Origin: Tectiglobus diatomicola
GTDB taxonomy: Bacteria > Pseudomonadota > Alphaproteobacteria > Rhizobiales > Hyphomicrobiaceae
NCBI GenBank assembly: GCA_039583345.1
Contig: JAZDSJ010000012.1
Coordinates: 1-64,000, forward strand
DNA length: 64,000 nt
Direction: 5' to 3'
The position numbers were made by a program, and so were the translations under genes. Of the stretch, positions 8,017 through 17,468 are shown piece after piece. A model generated the notes under the pieces. It did no database searches. It saw nothing but the letters and a program-made list of their open reading frames with translations, and was not told the DNA's origin. Each line of letters begins with the position of its first letter. Position 1 is the stretch's first letter.

Positions 8017-10695
8017 ATGCTGCTATCTAGATATTGGCCATCCCAAAGTCCTAAACATGTCAAGCCACAACGTAGGTCAGCTTTTATAAAAGAAAGCCTG
8101 CATAAATCAATTGAAGCAGTCAACAAAGCTAGCAAAGCTGCATGTTATTCGTGGTACATTCACATTACTACATTAACATATCTAACTATAATTCTAAGTA
8201 ACTTAACTCACAAAGACCTGCTTTTAAACCAAACAATAAATTTACCAATAGTTAATGTCGAAATTTCATTAATTGGATTTTTCTTTTTTGGACCTTCCGT
8301 TTTTTTGCTTTCTCTGTTTAGACTTCTTCTACAACACAAGATGCTATACAAAAAGTTAGTTTTTCTCAATCATGATATGCCGAGAGAAACAACGAACAGC
8401 AAAAGCTTAGACATACGTGATGAGATTCATTCATACTTTTTCACTCAGCTAATTGTAGGCCGCCGCGATGGGCGCTACGCTAGCTTACTATCCTTTCGCC
8501 TAATGGTGATTATAACATTCATAGCCGCGCCTCTTTTTCTACTTTATTTTTTTCAAATTCGTTTTTTACCATATCACAGCGAAGCTGTTACGTGGTGGCA
8601 TCGCTTACATTTATTAGGAGGCACATTATTTGTTTTTGTATTGGTCAACCAAAGTTTTGGTCGTGACCTTAAATTAATGGATTGTAAATTTTGGAATAAT
8701 TTTAAAACTTTTAACAAAATATATGATGTGTACAAGCTGCAAAATAAAATATTGCTTTTTCTATACCCGTTACATTCTGTATCTTACAAAAATACAAAAA
8801 ATAATTGCAGCCTCATACAGTCATTGCTACGATTTAATAATTTCTATTTTAATAGATATATGAAGATATTACACAAATATTTAAGATCATTTTCGATATC
8901 TCTTTATAAGACTTTAAGAATTAATTTTCTTTTGAGTTACATAAGTTACAGTTTAGTTCTTTTATTAACACTTACAGCCAGTGTTCCCGAAGGCTTAATT
9001 GATAGTTATACATCACTTTTATCGGCTAAAGATTTTATTTCTCCTAACTGTTACAAACAGTATGGTACCAATCATCGTCGAGTATTTTTTCTAACATCTT
9101 TAATACATGAGCCATCAAACAATTTTAATAAAAGTTGTTGGTGGCCACATTGGATAACTAGCAGTCGTAATTTGCTACTAACAGATCAGGACATAGTAAA
9201 AGATCAGGAGGTTACAGAAGGAGAGTTCATTTATATTTTAAGAAATCGTGACCTGAAATATGCTGATTTTAGCAGATCTGATATGAAATGGATCGACTTT
9301 GAGCGCAGTGAGTTAAGGTATAGTATTTTCATTGAAAGTAATCTTAGGAACTCTAGGTTTCGCTCTGCAGATTTGCGCGATGCAAATCTCAGTAATTCAA
9401 ATCTGCGAGATGCAAATTTTGTTTTGGCAAATCTAGAAAATATAAATCTTCGGTCTTCAAATTTGCAGGGCGTTGATTTTCACTCGGTAAACTTAAAGGG
9501 TGCGAATTTGCGCTCTTCAGATTTAAAGGAAGCGAGTCTTCATTCTGCAAATCTACAGGGCAGTAATCTTTCCTTAGCAATACTACAAGAAGTGAATTTT
9601 AAGTCAGCAAATTTACAGGGTGCTAACCTTTTTCTTGCACGACTGGCGGGAGCAAATCTAAACTCTGCAAACCTACAGGGAGCAAACCTTCACTCTGCAA
9701 ACCTACAAGGAGCAAATCTTCACTCTTCGAAACTTCAAGGGGCAAACCTTCATGCGGCGAGGCTTCAGGGAGCAACACTTTCTCTAGCAAGGCTGCAAGG
9801 GGCTAATCTCTCACTTGCCAGCCTACAAGGGGCCAATCTGCGCTCTGCAAACTTACAGGGAGCAAATCTCCATTTAGCAAATCTTAAGGGAGCTGATTTA
9901 TTTCTAGCAAGGCTTCAAGGGGCTAATGTTAACTCTGCAAACCTACAAGGGGCTAATTTACGCTCTACAAGCCTACAAGGGGCCGATCTATTTCTTGCGA
10001 AACTCAAAGGAGCTGATTTAAAACGAGCAAATATTTGGAGAACACGATTAAACCAAGATATTAAAAATTACGAATCTAGTGTTAAATCTCTTAAGATAGA
10101 TTGGCCAAGCTTTCATATGAAGAAAGCACTAAGGAAAACAATTTACGAATTAAAAATTTTAAAACAAAAGATGCAGCGGTTTAAAACGCCGGGCGCCGAA
10201 CGTGTAAAAGCTGCAGCATACAGAGTAGAGCAACAATTACAGCCACTACTTGAGCCGAATCTTTTACAAGCTCATATGCAAACCTCCTTTGAAACTATTT
10301 CCGATAATTGTGCTTGGCATAAACTTCGTAAACACGGAACTTTACCAGCAGAAATGATAGAAGTACGCGCTTCGATACTCGTTAATGTAGTCTGTAGAGA
10401 TGATACAAAAGACATGTTCGTTGCTAAAAGCATCATTCATCAGGTAACCGAGAATCGTTTTCGAGATCCTAACCTTGCCCGATTATTTCTCAGAAAACTC
10501 AGTAAAAAATCATGTAAAGCTATATATGAAAAATTGATATCGAACAATTTAAAAAGCTTACTGGAATCGACATCTGCAGAACCGAACAAAGCTTTTAGTG
10601 TGCGAAGTTTAAATATTCACTCAAGAGATAAAGATGTAGGTGATACTTTGTGTATTGATAATTCTTCGAGTGCACAAGAAATAGTAATAAAATAG
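8017..10695 (+). CDS. Membrane-anchored pentapeptide-repeat protein
   Basis: This 892-aa protein has three parts. The N-terminal ~400 residues contain about five hydrophobic segments (near 43-62, 82-105, 161-180, 194-212 and 302-321). Residues ~405-678 are an almost uninterrupted array of roughly 50 pentapeptides of the A-[ND]-L-x-x type, mostly alternating as LQGANLxSAN, predicted to form a right-handed quadrilateral beta-helix. The last ~210 residues are probably helical, with a basic stretch K-x-x-L-K-Q-K-M-Q-R-F-K. An AAGG site lies 8 nt before the ATG. Function is not predictable from the repeats alone; pentapeptide helices elsewhere act as protein-binding or DNA-mimic modules. It is the largest accessory-looking gene here and remains intact among decaying spacers. 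It converges on the choV-like gene with an 11-bp gap. Confidence 0.85.
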   Translation: MLLSRYWPSQSPKHVKPQRRSAFIKESLHKSIEAVNKASKAACYSWYIHITTLTYLTIILSNLTHKDLLLNQTINLPIVNVEISLIGFFFFGPSVFLLSLFRLLLQHKMLYKKLVFLNHDMPRETTNSKSLDIRDEIHSYFFTQLIVGRRDGRYASLLSFRLMVIITFIAAPLFLLYFFQIRFLPYHSEAVTWWHRLHLLGGTLFVFVLVNQSFGRDLKLMDCKFWNNFKTFNKIYDVYKLQNKILLFLYPLHSVSYKNTKNNCSLIQSLLRFNNFYFNRYMKILHKYLRSFSISLYKTLRINFLLSYISYSLVLLLTLTASVPEGLIDSYTSLLSAKDFISPNCYKQYGTNHRRVFFLTSLIHEPSNNFNKSCWWPHWITSSRNLLLTDQDIVKDQEVTEGEFIYILRNRDLKYADFSRSDMKWIDFERSELRYSIFIESNLRNSRFRSADLRDANLSNSNLRDANFVLANLENINLRSSNLQGVDFHSVNLKGANLRSSDLKEASLHSANLQGSNLSLAILQEVNFKSANLQGANLFLARLAGANLNSANLQGANLHSANLQGANLHSSKLQGANLHAARLQGATLSLARLQGANLSLASLQGANLRSANLQGANLHLANLKGADLFLARLQGANVNSANLQGANLRSTSLQGADLFLAKLKGADLKRANIWRTRLNQDIKNYESSVKSLKIDWPSFHMKKALRKTIYELKILKQKMQRFKTPGAERVKAAAYRVEQQLQPLLEPNLLQAHMQTSFETISDNCAWHKLRKHGTLPAEMIEVRASILVNVVCRDDTKDMFVAKSIIHQVTENRFRDPNLARLFLRKLSKKSCKAIYEKLISNNLKSLLESTSAEPNKAFSVRSLNIHSRDKDVGDTLCIDNSSSAQEIVIK
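9247..10041 (+). repeat. Tandem 15/30-nt coding repeats (pentapeptide array)
   Basis: At the DNA level the array repeats every 15 nt, with a stronger 30-nt period around gcaaacctacaaggagc. Adjacent 30-nt units at 9661-9690 and 9691-9720 differ at only three positions. The 5' units (9247-9600) are more divergent than those from about 9600 to 10000, suggesting recent amplification or gene conversion in the 3' half. Confidence 0.85.
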
Positions 10696-10706
10696 ATACT
10701 CACACT

Positions 10707-11762
10707 TTAAAATACTCGCATTCCAGATTCTGAAGCAGTGCGCGGCACTAAAGCCTTTACTAAATCCTTCATGTGCAAGAGACCTACGGGACGACCGTCT
10801 TGCATGACTGTATAAGTATACGCTGTGTCACCTCCAGAAATACCGATGACATTTTCTAACGTGTCATTGTAATCAACTTCACCCGAAGTTGTCGATATGT
10901 TACCGTTTAGGGGCGACATTACAGATCGGACTCGCAACACGCGAGCGCGATTAATGTCGCTTACAAAGTTTTCTATGTAGGGATCATTCGGATTAAGAAG
11001 AATGTGTTGAGGCTCGCCTTGCTGAACAACATAGCCATCTTTGAGAATAACAAGATGATCAGCCAGTTTAAGTGCTTCATCGAGATCGTGGGTAATAAAA
11101 ACTATCGTTTTTTGAACATCACTTTGTAGTTCAAGAAGAAGATCCTGCATATCAGTTCTTATAAGCGGATCAAGTGCTGAAAAGGCTTCATCCATTAACA
11201 TAATAGGTGCGTTTGAGGTAAGTGCCCGGGCTATACCTACCCTCTGCTGCATACCACCTGATAATTGATGCGGATACTGGTCTTCAAAACCTGCAAGACC
11301 AACCCGCTCTAGCCATTGGCGCGCATCTTGCTCCGCTATAGCATGAGCGATACCTCGGATTTGTAAAGCTATACTGGCGTTTTCCACAACATTACGATGA
11401 GGTAAAAGAGCAAATTTTTGAAAAACCATAGACATTTGAGATGTGCGAAGTTGACGGAGTTCGTCTTTTGAAAACGACATTATATCAATACCATTTAGTA
11501 AAATTTCACCTGATGTAGGATCTATTAAACGATTAAGATGACGTATCAAAGTCGACTTACCAGAGCCAGACAAACCCATAATAACTGTAATCTCACCTTT
11601 AGTCATATCGATATTAATATCACGTAAACCAATAACATAACCATGTTCCTCTAACATGGCAGATTTTTCAATTCCATCCTGAGCTAGTTGCAATACAGAT
11701 GCTGGGTCTAAGCCAAAAATTTTATAAAGATTACGAACCGAAATTATTTTTTCTTTTGACAT
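10707..11762 (-). CDS. Choline/glycine betaine ABC transporter ATP-binding protein
   Basis: This is the ProV/ChoV/OpuAA-type ATPase (351 aa) of a quaternary-amine importer. Walker A GLSGSGKST lies at residues 63-71, followed by a Q-loop (MVFQKFALLP), the signature LSGGMQQR, Walker B IMLMDEAFSALD and the H-loop ITHD. The ~50-residue N-terminal extension with I-F-G-L-D-P is typical of this subfamily. The C-terminal ~80 residues are CBS-like, with a sensor role in relatives. It starts 11 bp after the permease gene, so the two are cotranscribed. Choline, betaine or proline betaine would all fit; the exact substrate cannot be read from sequence. Confidence 0.92.
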   Translation of the reverse strand: MSKEKIISVRNLYKIFGLDPASVLQLAQDGIEKSAMLEEHGYVIGLRDINIDMTKGEITVIMGLSGSGKSTLIRHLNRLIDPTSGEILLNGIDIMSFSKDELRQLRTSQMSMVFQKFALLPHRNVVENASIALQIRGIAHAIAEQDARQWLERVGLAGFEDQYPHQLSGGMQQRVGIARALTSNAPIMLMDEAFSALDPLIRTDMQDLLLELQSDVQKTIVFITHDLDEALKLADHLVILKDGYVVQQGEPQHILLNPNDPYIENFVSDINRARVLRVRSVMSPLNGNISTTSGEVDYNDTLENVIGISGGDTAYTYTVMQDGRPVGLLHMKDLVKALVPRTASESGMRVF

Positions 11763-11773
11763 ACATTCTGCCC

Positions 11774-12808
11774 TCAGTCATTGTAACCTACGCTCATGCG
11801 AGCTAAAGAAGCTTTGCTTATCCGATCAAGGATTACAGCAAGTAAAACAATGCACAGGCCGGATATAAGACCTACCCCAAGATCCAGGCTACGTATTCCG
11901 CGTAGTACCAAGACACCTAATCCAGGTGCGGAAACCAACGAAGCAATGACAACCATAGCTAAAGCCATCATGATGGTTTGATTAATACCTGCCATAATAT
12001 TCGGCAATGCTAGTGGAATTTCGATGCTAATTAGTTTCTGACGTGGCGACATTCCAAAAGCGTCGGCAGCCTCTATTACATCTTTATCAACCAAGCGCAC
12101 ACCTAGATCAGTTAGGCGTATAACTGGCACAATAGCGTACATAATTATAGCAATACCATAGAGTTTAGGTTCAGTAGCGGAAAACAAAAAAATAAGAGGT
12201 ATCAAGTAAACAAAAGATGGCAAGGTTTGCAAAATGTCTAATATTGGGATGATGAAGCGCTGAAAGCGATCACTTTTAGACATTCCAATACCTGTTGGTA
12301 CACCTAGTACTACGCACATAGTAGTACAAACAAATATTATCGAAAGTGTTTGAATTGCATAAGTGTAATGGTCAATGAATGCAAAAAAGAAAAAACACGC
12401 ACCAACAAAGTACGTTATAGACAAGGAGCGTGAAGAATAAAGAGAAGCGGCTAATATTAAAGGTATTAAAATCCACCAAGGCATAGAGGTAAAGATATAT
12501 AGTGAAACTTCCAACAGCCAACTCAAGGGTTGGGTTACTGGATCAAGAACAAATTTGAGATCATCTTTAATGTTTAAAAAGCCTTGTTCGATACCACCTG
12601 TCACATCACGTGTTCTTGGAATAGCTTTACAAGATTCATTGAGGATATTAAGAGAGGGAAAAGATATATCCCACCAGGATTTAACATTTTCTGCACCACC
12701 TTGTACTTGTGCCACGAGATCAGCCATGTTTGCCGCGCTCTTGATTTTCCCTTCATCACACCACTCACGCAGGCCAAGCGTGTCAAACAGGCCGTCATAA
12801 GCACCCAT
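11774..12808 (-). CDS. Choline/glycine betaine ABC transporter permease
   Basis: The permease (344 aa) of the same importer has a hydrophilic N-terminal ~95 residues, then about seven to eight transmembrane segments. The cytoplasmic EAA-type loop for docking the ATPase is visible as EAADAFGMSPRQKLISIEIP near residue 240. The domain order matches ProW/ChoW (BPD_transp_1). AGGAGA lies 11 nt before the ATG. The gene sits between the binding-protein gene (142-bp gap) and the ATPase gene (11-bp gap), giving the order binding protein, permease, ATPase usual for choXWV. Confidence 0.92.
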   Translation of the reverse strand: MGAYDGLFDTLGLREWCDEGKIKSAANMADLVAQVQGGAENVKSWWDISFPSLNILNESCKAIPRTRDVTGGIEQGFLNIKDDLKFVLDPVTQPLSWLLEVSLYIFTSMPWWILIPLILAASLYSSRSLSITYFVGACFFFFAFIDHYTYAIQTLSIIFVCTTMCVVLGVPTGIGMSKSDRFQRFIIPILDILQTLPSFVYLIPLIFLFSATEPKLYGIAIIMYAIVPVIRLTDLGVRLVDKDVIEAADAFGMSPRQKLISIEIPLALPNIMAGINQTIMMALAMVVIASLVSAPGLGVLVLRGIRSLDLGVGLISGLCIVLLAVILDRISKASLARMSVGYND

Positions 12809-12950
12809 TATTTAATAATCTCTCCTACTATTTCTCCAGCTCTTTTAGTTTAAACTTGATTTCAAAAGCCTTCCACCTAAAGTAATTATAAATTTTTATT
12901 AAGTGCAGAGTAAAAAGTATGTGCATTGAAAAACTTAGATACTGACAAAT

Positions 12951-13922
12951 TTATCTCAAAAGTAAAGCAAGCTTCTTTTTAGCAGCTTCATTTAGCCATG
13001 TACTCCAAACGCTTTTATATTTTCTTATGAAGTAAACGGCTGCTTCGTCAGAGGTTGCTTTGTTTTCTTCTTTCCAAGCTAAGACTTCACCCATTTGAGC
13101 GTTTGTAAATGATACGTTCTGCATTAACGCAAAGAGAGCTGGATTCTTTTCAGCAATAGTTTTCGTAACAGCTGTCACTACAATGCTACTTGGAAAAGCA
13201 GATACACCAGGTGTTTCACATTTTTCACCCTTTATGTTACATTTGTGTATTTCATCTTTGTAAGGCCCCACACTAATTTCAATCATAGGGTACTTACCAA
13301 GTATGACTGTCGGTGCCCAAAAGTAGCCGAACCAAGGCTTTTCGTTTTCATATGCCGAGGCTATTGAAGCAGTGAGCGTTTCACCAGAACCGTGATTGAA
13401 TATTTCCATCTTATCATTAAGCTTTAACGCCTTTATAAGATTGTCATTGACTGTTCGGCAAACCCAACCAACAGGACAGTTATGAAATTTACCACCTACA
13501 AGCTCTGGATTATTCATAACGTCCTTGATAGTCTTCAGCTCTGGATGCTTATCAGCAAGATATTTTGGGATCCACCAGGCCTCAAAACCGCCATCAGACA
13601 AAACTTTCGCTGCAGTTTTAACTTTTCCCTCGGCCTCAAGTTCAGTGTATGCTGGAGTTGAATTAATCCATAGCTCTGTCGCGATGTCGGGCTTTCCTGT
13701 TTCAACTAAAGAGAGTATTGCAGCCTCTGTTGACGAAGGAATTAGTTTAACTTTACATCCATAGCCTTGCTCCGCAATAAATTTAGTCACTGCAGTGACA
13801 ACTTGCGAGGATTCCCAATCCATTTCTGTAATCGTAATCTCACCGCAGTCTGAGTATGCAGCTGATGATATAATAGACATGCAGGCAATAGCGCTAATGA
13901 CGCTAATTAGTGCTTTACGCAT
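12951..13922 (-). CDS. Choline/glycine betaine ABC transporter substrate-binding protein
   Basis: This is the periplasmic binding component (about 323 aa, OpuAC/ProX-type fold). The chosen start at 13922 gives a clean signal peptide, MRKALISVISAIACMSIISS and on to AAYS. An AAGGAA site lies upstream. An open extension to 13970 adds 16 unrelated residues and is unlikely to be translated. Visible features are TEMDWESSQVVTAVTKFIAE at the mature N-terminus, Trp-rich ligand-cage candidates (E-A-W-W-I-P, K-P-W-F-G-Y-F-W) and two Cys pairs that could form disulfides. It heads the importer operon. A hairpin about 170 bp upstream (14084-14124) could take part in regulation. Confidence 0.9.
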   Translation of the reverse strand: MRKALISVISAIACMSIISSAAYSDCGEITITEMDWESSQVVTAVTKFIAEQGYGCKVKLIPSSTEAAILSLVETGKPDIATELWINSTPAYTELEAEGKVKTAAKVLSDGGFEAWWIPKYLADKHPELKTIKDVMNNPELVGGKFHNCPVGWVCRTVNDNLIKALKLNDKMEIFNHGSGETLTASIASAYENEKPWFGYFWAPTVILGKYPMIEISVGPYKDEIHKCNIKGEKCETPGVSAFPSSIVVTAVTKTIAEKNPALFALMQNVSFTNAQMGEVLAWKEENKATSDEAAVYFIRKYKSVWSTWLNEAAKKKLALLLR

Positions 13923-14341
13923 ATACCTATTTCCTTGATTTAACTTTGCAATTTTAATTTCGCTGCACAATTTTTAGCCAAGTATTAGTTTAGCATAGAT
14001 GAAAGAGATCACTTGAAAGGCGATATTGCAAGCCCAGTGAAATGAAAATTGCGCACGAAAAGCAGATAGGTTTTTTACTAATCCACAACTAGGATGTGCA
14101 CCCTTCCCGCACACCTTAGTTGTGAACTGTTACAATGTGCAATATAAGTGTTAAAGTCTGAAAATGCAAATTTAACCTATTCAATCGAAAAATAAAATTT
14201 GTTTAAATCACTCAATTAAAAATTAAAGCTCTAAATAAATTCTCTTCTTTACGAGATGACATGCCAGATATAGAATTATTTGCTAAGAAACAGTGCAGCT
14301 TATAGATTAAATTGCTGCCTTAAACTCTAAAGAGATTTGTG
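13923..14341. other. Intergenic, importer promoter region
   Basis: This 419-bp spacer separates the importer operon from cutA, both on the minus strand. It holds a 41-bp imperfect inverted repeat at 14084-14124, listed separately. I see no gene and no T-tract terminator for cutA. Confidence 0.5.
14084..14124. promoter_or_regulatory. Imperfect inverted repeat upstream of choline importer
   Basis: The arm CACAACTAGGATGTGC (14084-14099) pairs with GCACACCTTAGTTGTG (14109-14124) at 13 of 16 positions around the 9-nt loop acccttccc. No T-run follows on either strand, so a plain terminator is unlikely. It could be an operator or a structured 5' leader for the binding-protein gene. Confidence 0.4.
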
Positions 14342-14671
14342 CTAAATGCCTGTTTGCAATTGAACCCACTGCAAGAAAGTTTCGCAGCCGCCTTCCGCTG
14401 AAAGCGTAACTATGGCAGGCATATCGTATGTATGTAATTCTCTTATAATTGCGGTAGCCTCAACGGACACCTTAGCCTTTGTTTTAACTAGCATAGCAAC
14501 CTCATGATCTCGCTTGATCTTAGAGTCCCAGCTGTAGATCGAAATTATTTTAGGGATAATATTAACGCAAGCAGCTAGGCGTCGTTTGATTAAAGTACCA
14601 GCAATAAGCTCAGCGACCTGAAGCGATGGACATGTTGTATAAATCATTGTTATATTGGATTTCTCATTCAT
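14342..14671 (-). CDS. cutA: CutA1-family divalent-cation tolerance protein
   Basis: The CutA family is made of small trimeric ferredoxin-fold proteins, linked to copper tolerance in E. coli but of unresolved function. The product (about 109 aa) has the N-terminal Y-T-T-C-P strand, the highly conserved RRLAACVNI segment, I-x-S-I-Y-S-W, the E-V-A-M-L-V-K-T strand and a C-terminal H-T-Y-D-M-P-A-I-V. I chose the ATG at 14671 because AGAGG lies 9 nt upstream; an ATG at 14692 adds seven residues. It diverges from nadK, whose ATG is 27 bp away, so the promoters must overlap the opposite 5' ends. Confidence 0.92.
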   Translation of the reverse strand: MNEKSNITMIYTTCPSLQVAELIAGTLIKRRLAACVNIIPKIISIYSWDSKIKRDHEVAMLVKTKAKVSVEATAIIRELHTYDMPAIVTLSAEGGCETFLQWVQLQTGI

Positions 14672-14698
14672 CTTCGGCAACCTCTGGCTCATTTAGAT

Positions 14699-15535
14699 AT
14701 GATTAATATACTACCAGAAAATAATACATCTAATAATATTAAATCTGAAAGGCAGGATATTCTACAGCGCGAATTTCTAGAGATTGCTTTCGTTGCAAGT
14801 GATAACGCAGAAGCCATACAAGCGAGAAAACGTCTTGCGGCAAAATATCCTAACACTTTAGCTACTAAAGCAGATGTAATTGTAGCGCTCGGCGGCGATG
14901 GCCTAATGTTACAAACGCTTCATGGTCACATGAAAGAAAGTAAGCCAATTTATGGGATGAATCGCGGATCGATAGGTTTTCTAATGAATGAATACTTTGA
15001 AGATGATTTATTGGAACGGCTCGCCAATGCAGAGCGTACCTGCATTCATCCATTACTAATGATCGCAACTGATCAAAACGGCCAAACCCATCATCGCTTA
15101 GCAATTAATGAAGTGTCATTGTTTCGTGTTTGTCACCAGGCTTCAAAATTGAAGATTTCTGTTGATGATAAAGTTCGTATGCCAGAATTGGTCGGTGATG
15201 GCATTTTGGTTTCTACACCAGCCGGATCTACAGCCTACAATCTTTCAGCACAGGGGCCGATCTTGCCTATTGAAGCACCTTTACTCGCTTTAACACCACT
15301 TAGCCCGTTTCGGCCGCGACGCTGGCGTGGAGCGTTGCTTTCTAATCAGGCACGCATTAGTGTCGATGTATTAGAGCCTAATAAGCGACCAGTTATTGCA
15401 GTTGCTGATCACTATGAAATCCGCTCTGTTGTGAATGTCTACATTGAGGAAGCTAGAAACATTAATTTGTTTATGCTGTTTGATCCTGGGCATAATCTTG
15501 ACGAACGCATCTTATCTGAACAATTCCTTTTGTGA
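14699..15535 (+). CDS. nadK: NAD kinase
   Basis: NAD kinase phosphorylates NAD to NADP in the cytosol and is normally essential. The product (278 aa) carries the GGDG motif (residues 65-68), the G-x-N-x-G-x-x-G-F segment as GMNRGSIGFL, N-E-V-S-L-F-R, and the substrate loop STPAGSTAYNLSAQGP. It is about 20 residues longer than usual at the N-terminus; that extension (N-rich, no homology) may be untranslated. No clear ribosome site precedes the ATG at 14699. It diverges from cutA. Confidence 0.95.
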   Translation: MINILPENNTSNNIKSERQDILQREFLEIAFVASDNAEAIQARKRLAAKYPNTLATKADVIVALGGDGLMLQTLHGHMKESKPIYGMNRGSIGFLMNEYFEDDLLERLANAERTCIHPLLMIATDQNGQTHHRLAINEVSLFRVCHQASKLKISVDDKVRMPELVGDGILVSTPAGSTAYNLSAQGPILPIEAPLLALTPLSPFRPRRWRGALLSNQARISVDVLEPNKRPVIAVADHYEIRSVVNVYIEEARNINLFMLFDPGHNLDERILSEQFLL

Positions 15536-16120
15536 CTTTAATTGCGCCTACTTAGAAATCTGTATAAAACTTGTATTAACTTACACCATTTCATAAAAAA
15601 CACGTCTTTTCAAATGCTTAGATAGTATTCAAAATATTTCATACTAACCTTCTCTATGCATTTTAAATTAATTCAATAAGAAGTGATTTTTGCCTTCATT
15701 TAGTTTTAATGCTTGTAAATTCAGCGATACAAATTTTTGTCATATAAAAAAGCTCAGCGTTCGAAAATATAAACTTTAAAGTAACGAGAGAAATCAAGAT
15801 GTAGAAATGATCACGAACCATCGAATACTAAAAATAGTTGCAGCTACATATGTTAGCATTGGTACGTATGTAAAATACACTCAACTTTCTTATGCAATAC
15901 CTTATACCAACAATACATAAAATAAAATTGTACTTTTCTCTGTAGTGAACCCTAGCCATTTAGCCGAAATAGTAATATAATAAGAATGATGTAAAGTTTG
16001 ACTTACTCTACCTCTCGCTTAATTAATATTAAAAAAAGATTATCGATCTTCATGATCATTACCACTCAGTTAAAAAACCTGTTAGTGTTCAATGTATATT
16101 ACTTATAGAAAGTTCTAACC
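15536..16120. other. Intergenic between nadK and rpmF
   Basis: This is 585 bp of AT-rich DNA without a recognisable gene. A plausible sigma-70-like promoter for rpmF is TTGACT at 15998-16003 and TAATTA at 16020-16025, separated by 16 nt. I see no terminator after nadK. Confidence 0.35.
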
Positions 16121-16306
16121 ATGGCCGTACCAAAGCGAAAAGTGTCTCCTATGAAACGTGGATTCCGCCGATCGGCAGACGCACTTAAGAAATCAACTTA
16201 TGTTGAGGACAAAGATAGCGGTGAATTACGCCGCCCACATCATATAGACTTGAAAACTGGTATGTATCGTGGAAGACAAATAATTCAACCTAAAGATGAT
16301 ACCTAA
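16121..16306 (+). CDS. rpmF: 50S ribosomal protein L32
   Basis: The protein (61 aa) begins MAVPKRKVSPMKRGFRRSAD, the invariant opening of bacterial L32 after Met removal, and is strongly basic. It lacks the Cys pairs of zinc-binding L32 variants, as in other proteobacteria. AGAAAG precedes the ATG. The usual plsX-fabH partners do not follow; a small membrane-protein gene comes next after 70 bp on the same strand. Confidence 0.97.
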   Translation: MAVPKRKVSPMKRGFRRSADALKKSTYVEDKDSGELRRPHHIDLKTGMYRGRQIIQPKDDT

Positions 16307-16376
16307 GGTATTATATCCGAACTTCCGCCATATTTTTCTTGTACTCACAATAGTAACTTAGTAAGTAGGGTGGCGT

Positions 16377-16787
16377 ATGTTTATACGATCTGTACCGTTG
16401 CTGTTTTTCGTTTTTATAGCATATAATCTGATTGTAGTACTTGGAGGAGGTAACAAGCCTAGTTTAGTTTTAGAATATAAGTTAATTCATGTACCAATGG
16501 TTTCCGGAACCTGGATTATAACAACTGGTGATACTTTAATATTAGCCATACTAGTTTTGCTATTTTTAGAATTACTTAAGGCTACTTTTAGTTCTACTAA
16601 AACACTTTTTGACCATGCATTTTCGATGCTAGTGTTCGTTATATGCCTAGTAGAATTCCTCTTACTACCACCTGCTCACACATCAATTTTTTTCTTCATA
16701 GTAGTTGGATCTTTAATAGATGTTGTTGCAGGATACACAATAGGGATAAAGCTTGCTCGGCGAGATATCACAATAGGTAGTAACTAA
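16377..16787 (+). CDS. Small conserved inner-membrane protein (4 TM)
   Basis: The product (136 aa) is very hydrophobic, with four predicted transmembrane segments (near residues 5-22, 50-70, 80-97 and 103-125). The charged motifs F-L-E-L-L-K-A-T after the second and F-D-H-A-F-S-M-L before the third look conserved, and I believe similar proteins occur across alphaproteobacteria, but no function is known to me. AGGGTGG lies just upstream of the ATG, a good ribosome site. It may be cotranscribed with rpmF, 70 bp upstream. Confidence 0.7.
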   Translation: MFIRSVPLLFFVFIAYNLIVVLGGGNKPSLVLEYKLIHVPMVSGTWIITTGDTLILAILVLLFLELLKATFSSTKTLFDHAFSMLVFVICLVEFLLLPPAHTSIFFFIVVGSLIDVVAGYTIGIKLARRDITIGSN

Positions 16788-17412
16788 ACTGAGTATTATC
16801 AAAAAACATTTAATACTGCGTAATATTCTTGTAAGCTATTCTGCTCTTCATGTGTTTAGTAAATATTAACTTTGTAGTAATAAAACTCAAAGTATTTATC
16901 TGGATGCTTAGCATTCCTATCGTCTTATTAAGACTTAGGATCACATAACATAAATAAACCACTATAGGTATTTTAAAATATTACTTGAAAATATTGTATA
17001 TTTCTCAATCTTTAATTTCTAGAAAAACAGTTGTACTGCATATTTGGGATTTTTTCCGATTACAATAATACTATTTAAACCTAACTTTGAAATATAAAAT
17101 TGAATTAAAAACTACATTATCATTTTACTAAATCATTGACCCTGGCGACAAATAAAATGAAAACATATGCTACCTATTAACATATGATCTTGAATAATTA
17201 GTTAGAAATTTTTTAAAATTTATTGAGAAATTCCGCCTTTACCATTTCAATTTACTATTAGATACTTTTAGTTGTTTTATAATCTTATTGGGTATGACAA
17301 TATATAGTTCTCCTCGCCAAACCTCAACTTTACTTCATATTCCCAATCAAACATACTTTAGGAATCTAACTTAAATTAGTATTCTCAAACATTATCTCAG
17401 AGTGTACTGTTG
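16788..17412. other. Intergenic, no gene seen
   Basis: This spacer of about 625 bp between the convergent membrane-protein gene and porin 1 is AT-rich with many stops in all frames. I recognise no gene remnant. The porin terminator begins at its right edge. Confidence 0.4.
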
Positions 17413-17446
17413 AGATAAAATAAAACAGGGACGCAAGCGTCCCTGT
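17413..17446 (-). terminator. Rho-independent terminator of porin 1
   Basis: ACAGGGACGC (17425-17434) pairs perfectly with GCGTCCCTGT (17437-17446). On the minus strand the stem is followed by a T-rich tail, TTTTATTTTAT. It lies 22 bp beyond the porin stop codon. Confidence 0.9.
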
Positions 17447-17468
17447 CAAGAATTAACGTAATAATAAA

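Noticed and set aside
9389..9580. Minus-strand frame inside the pentapeptide array
   Set aside because: It is a repeat-driven antisense frame; the tandem 15-nt units keep other frames open.
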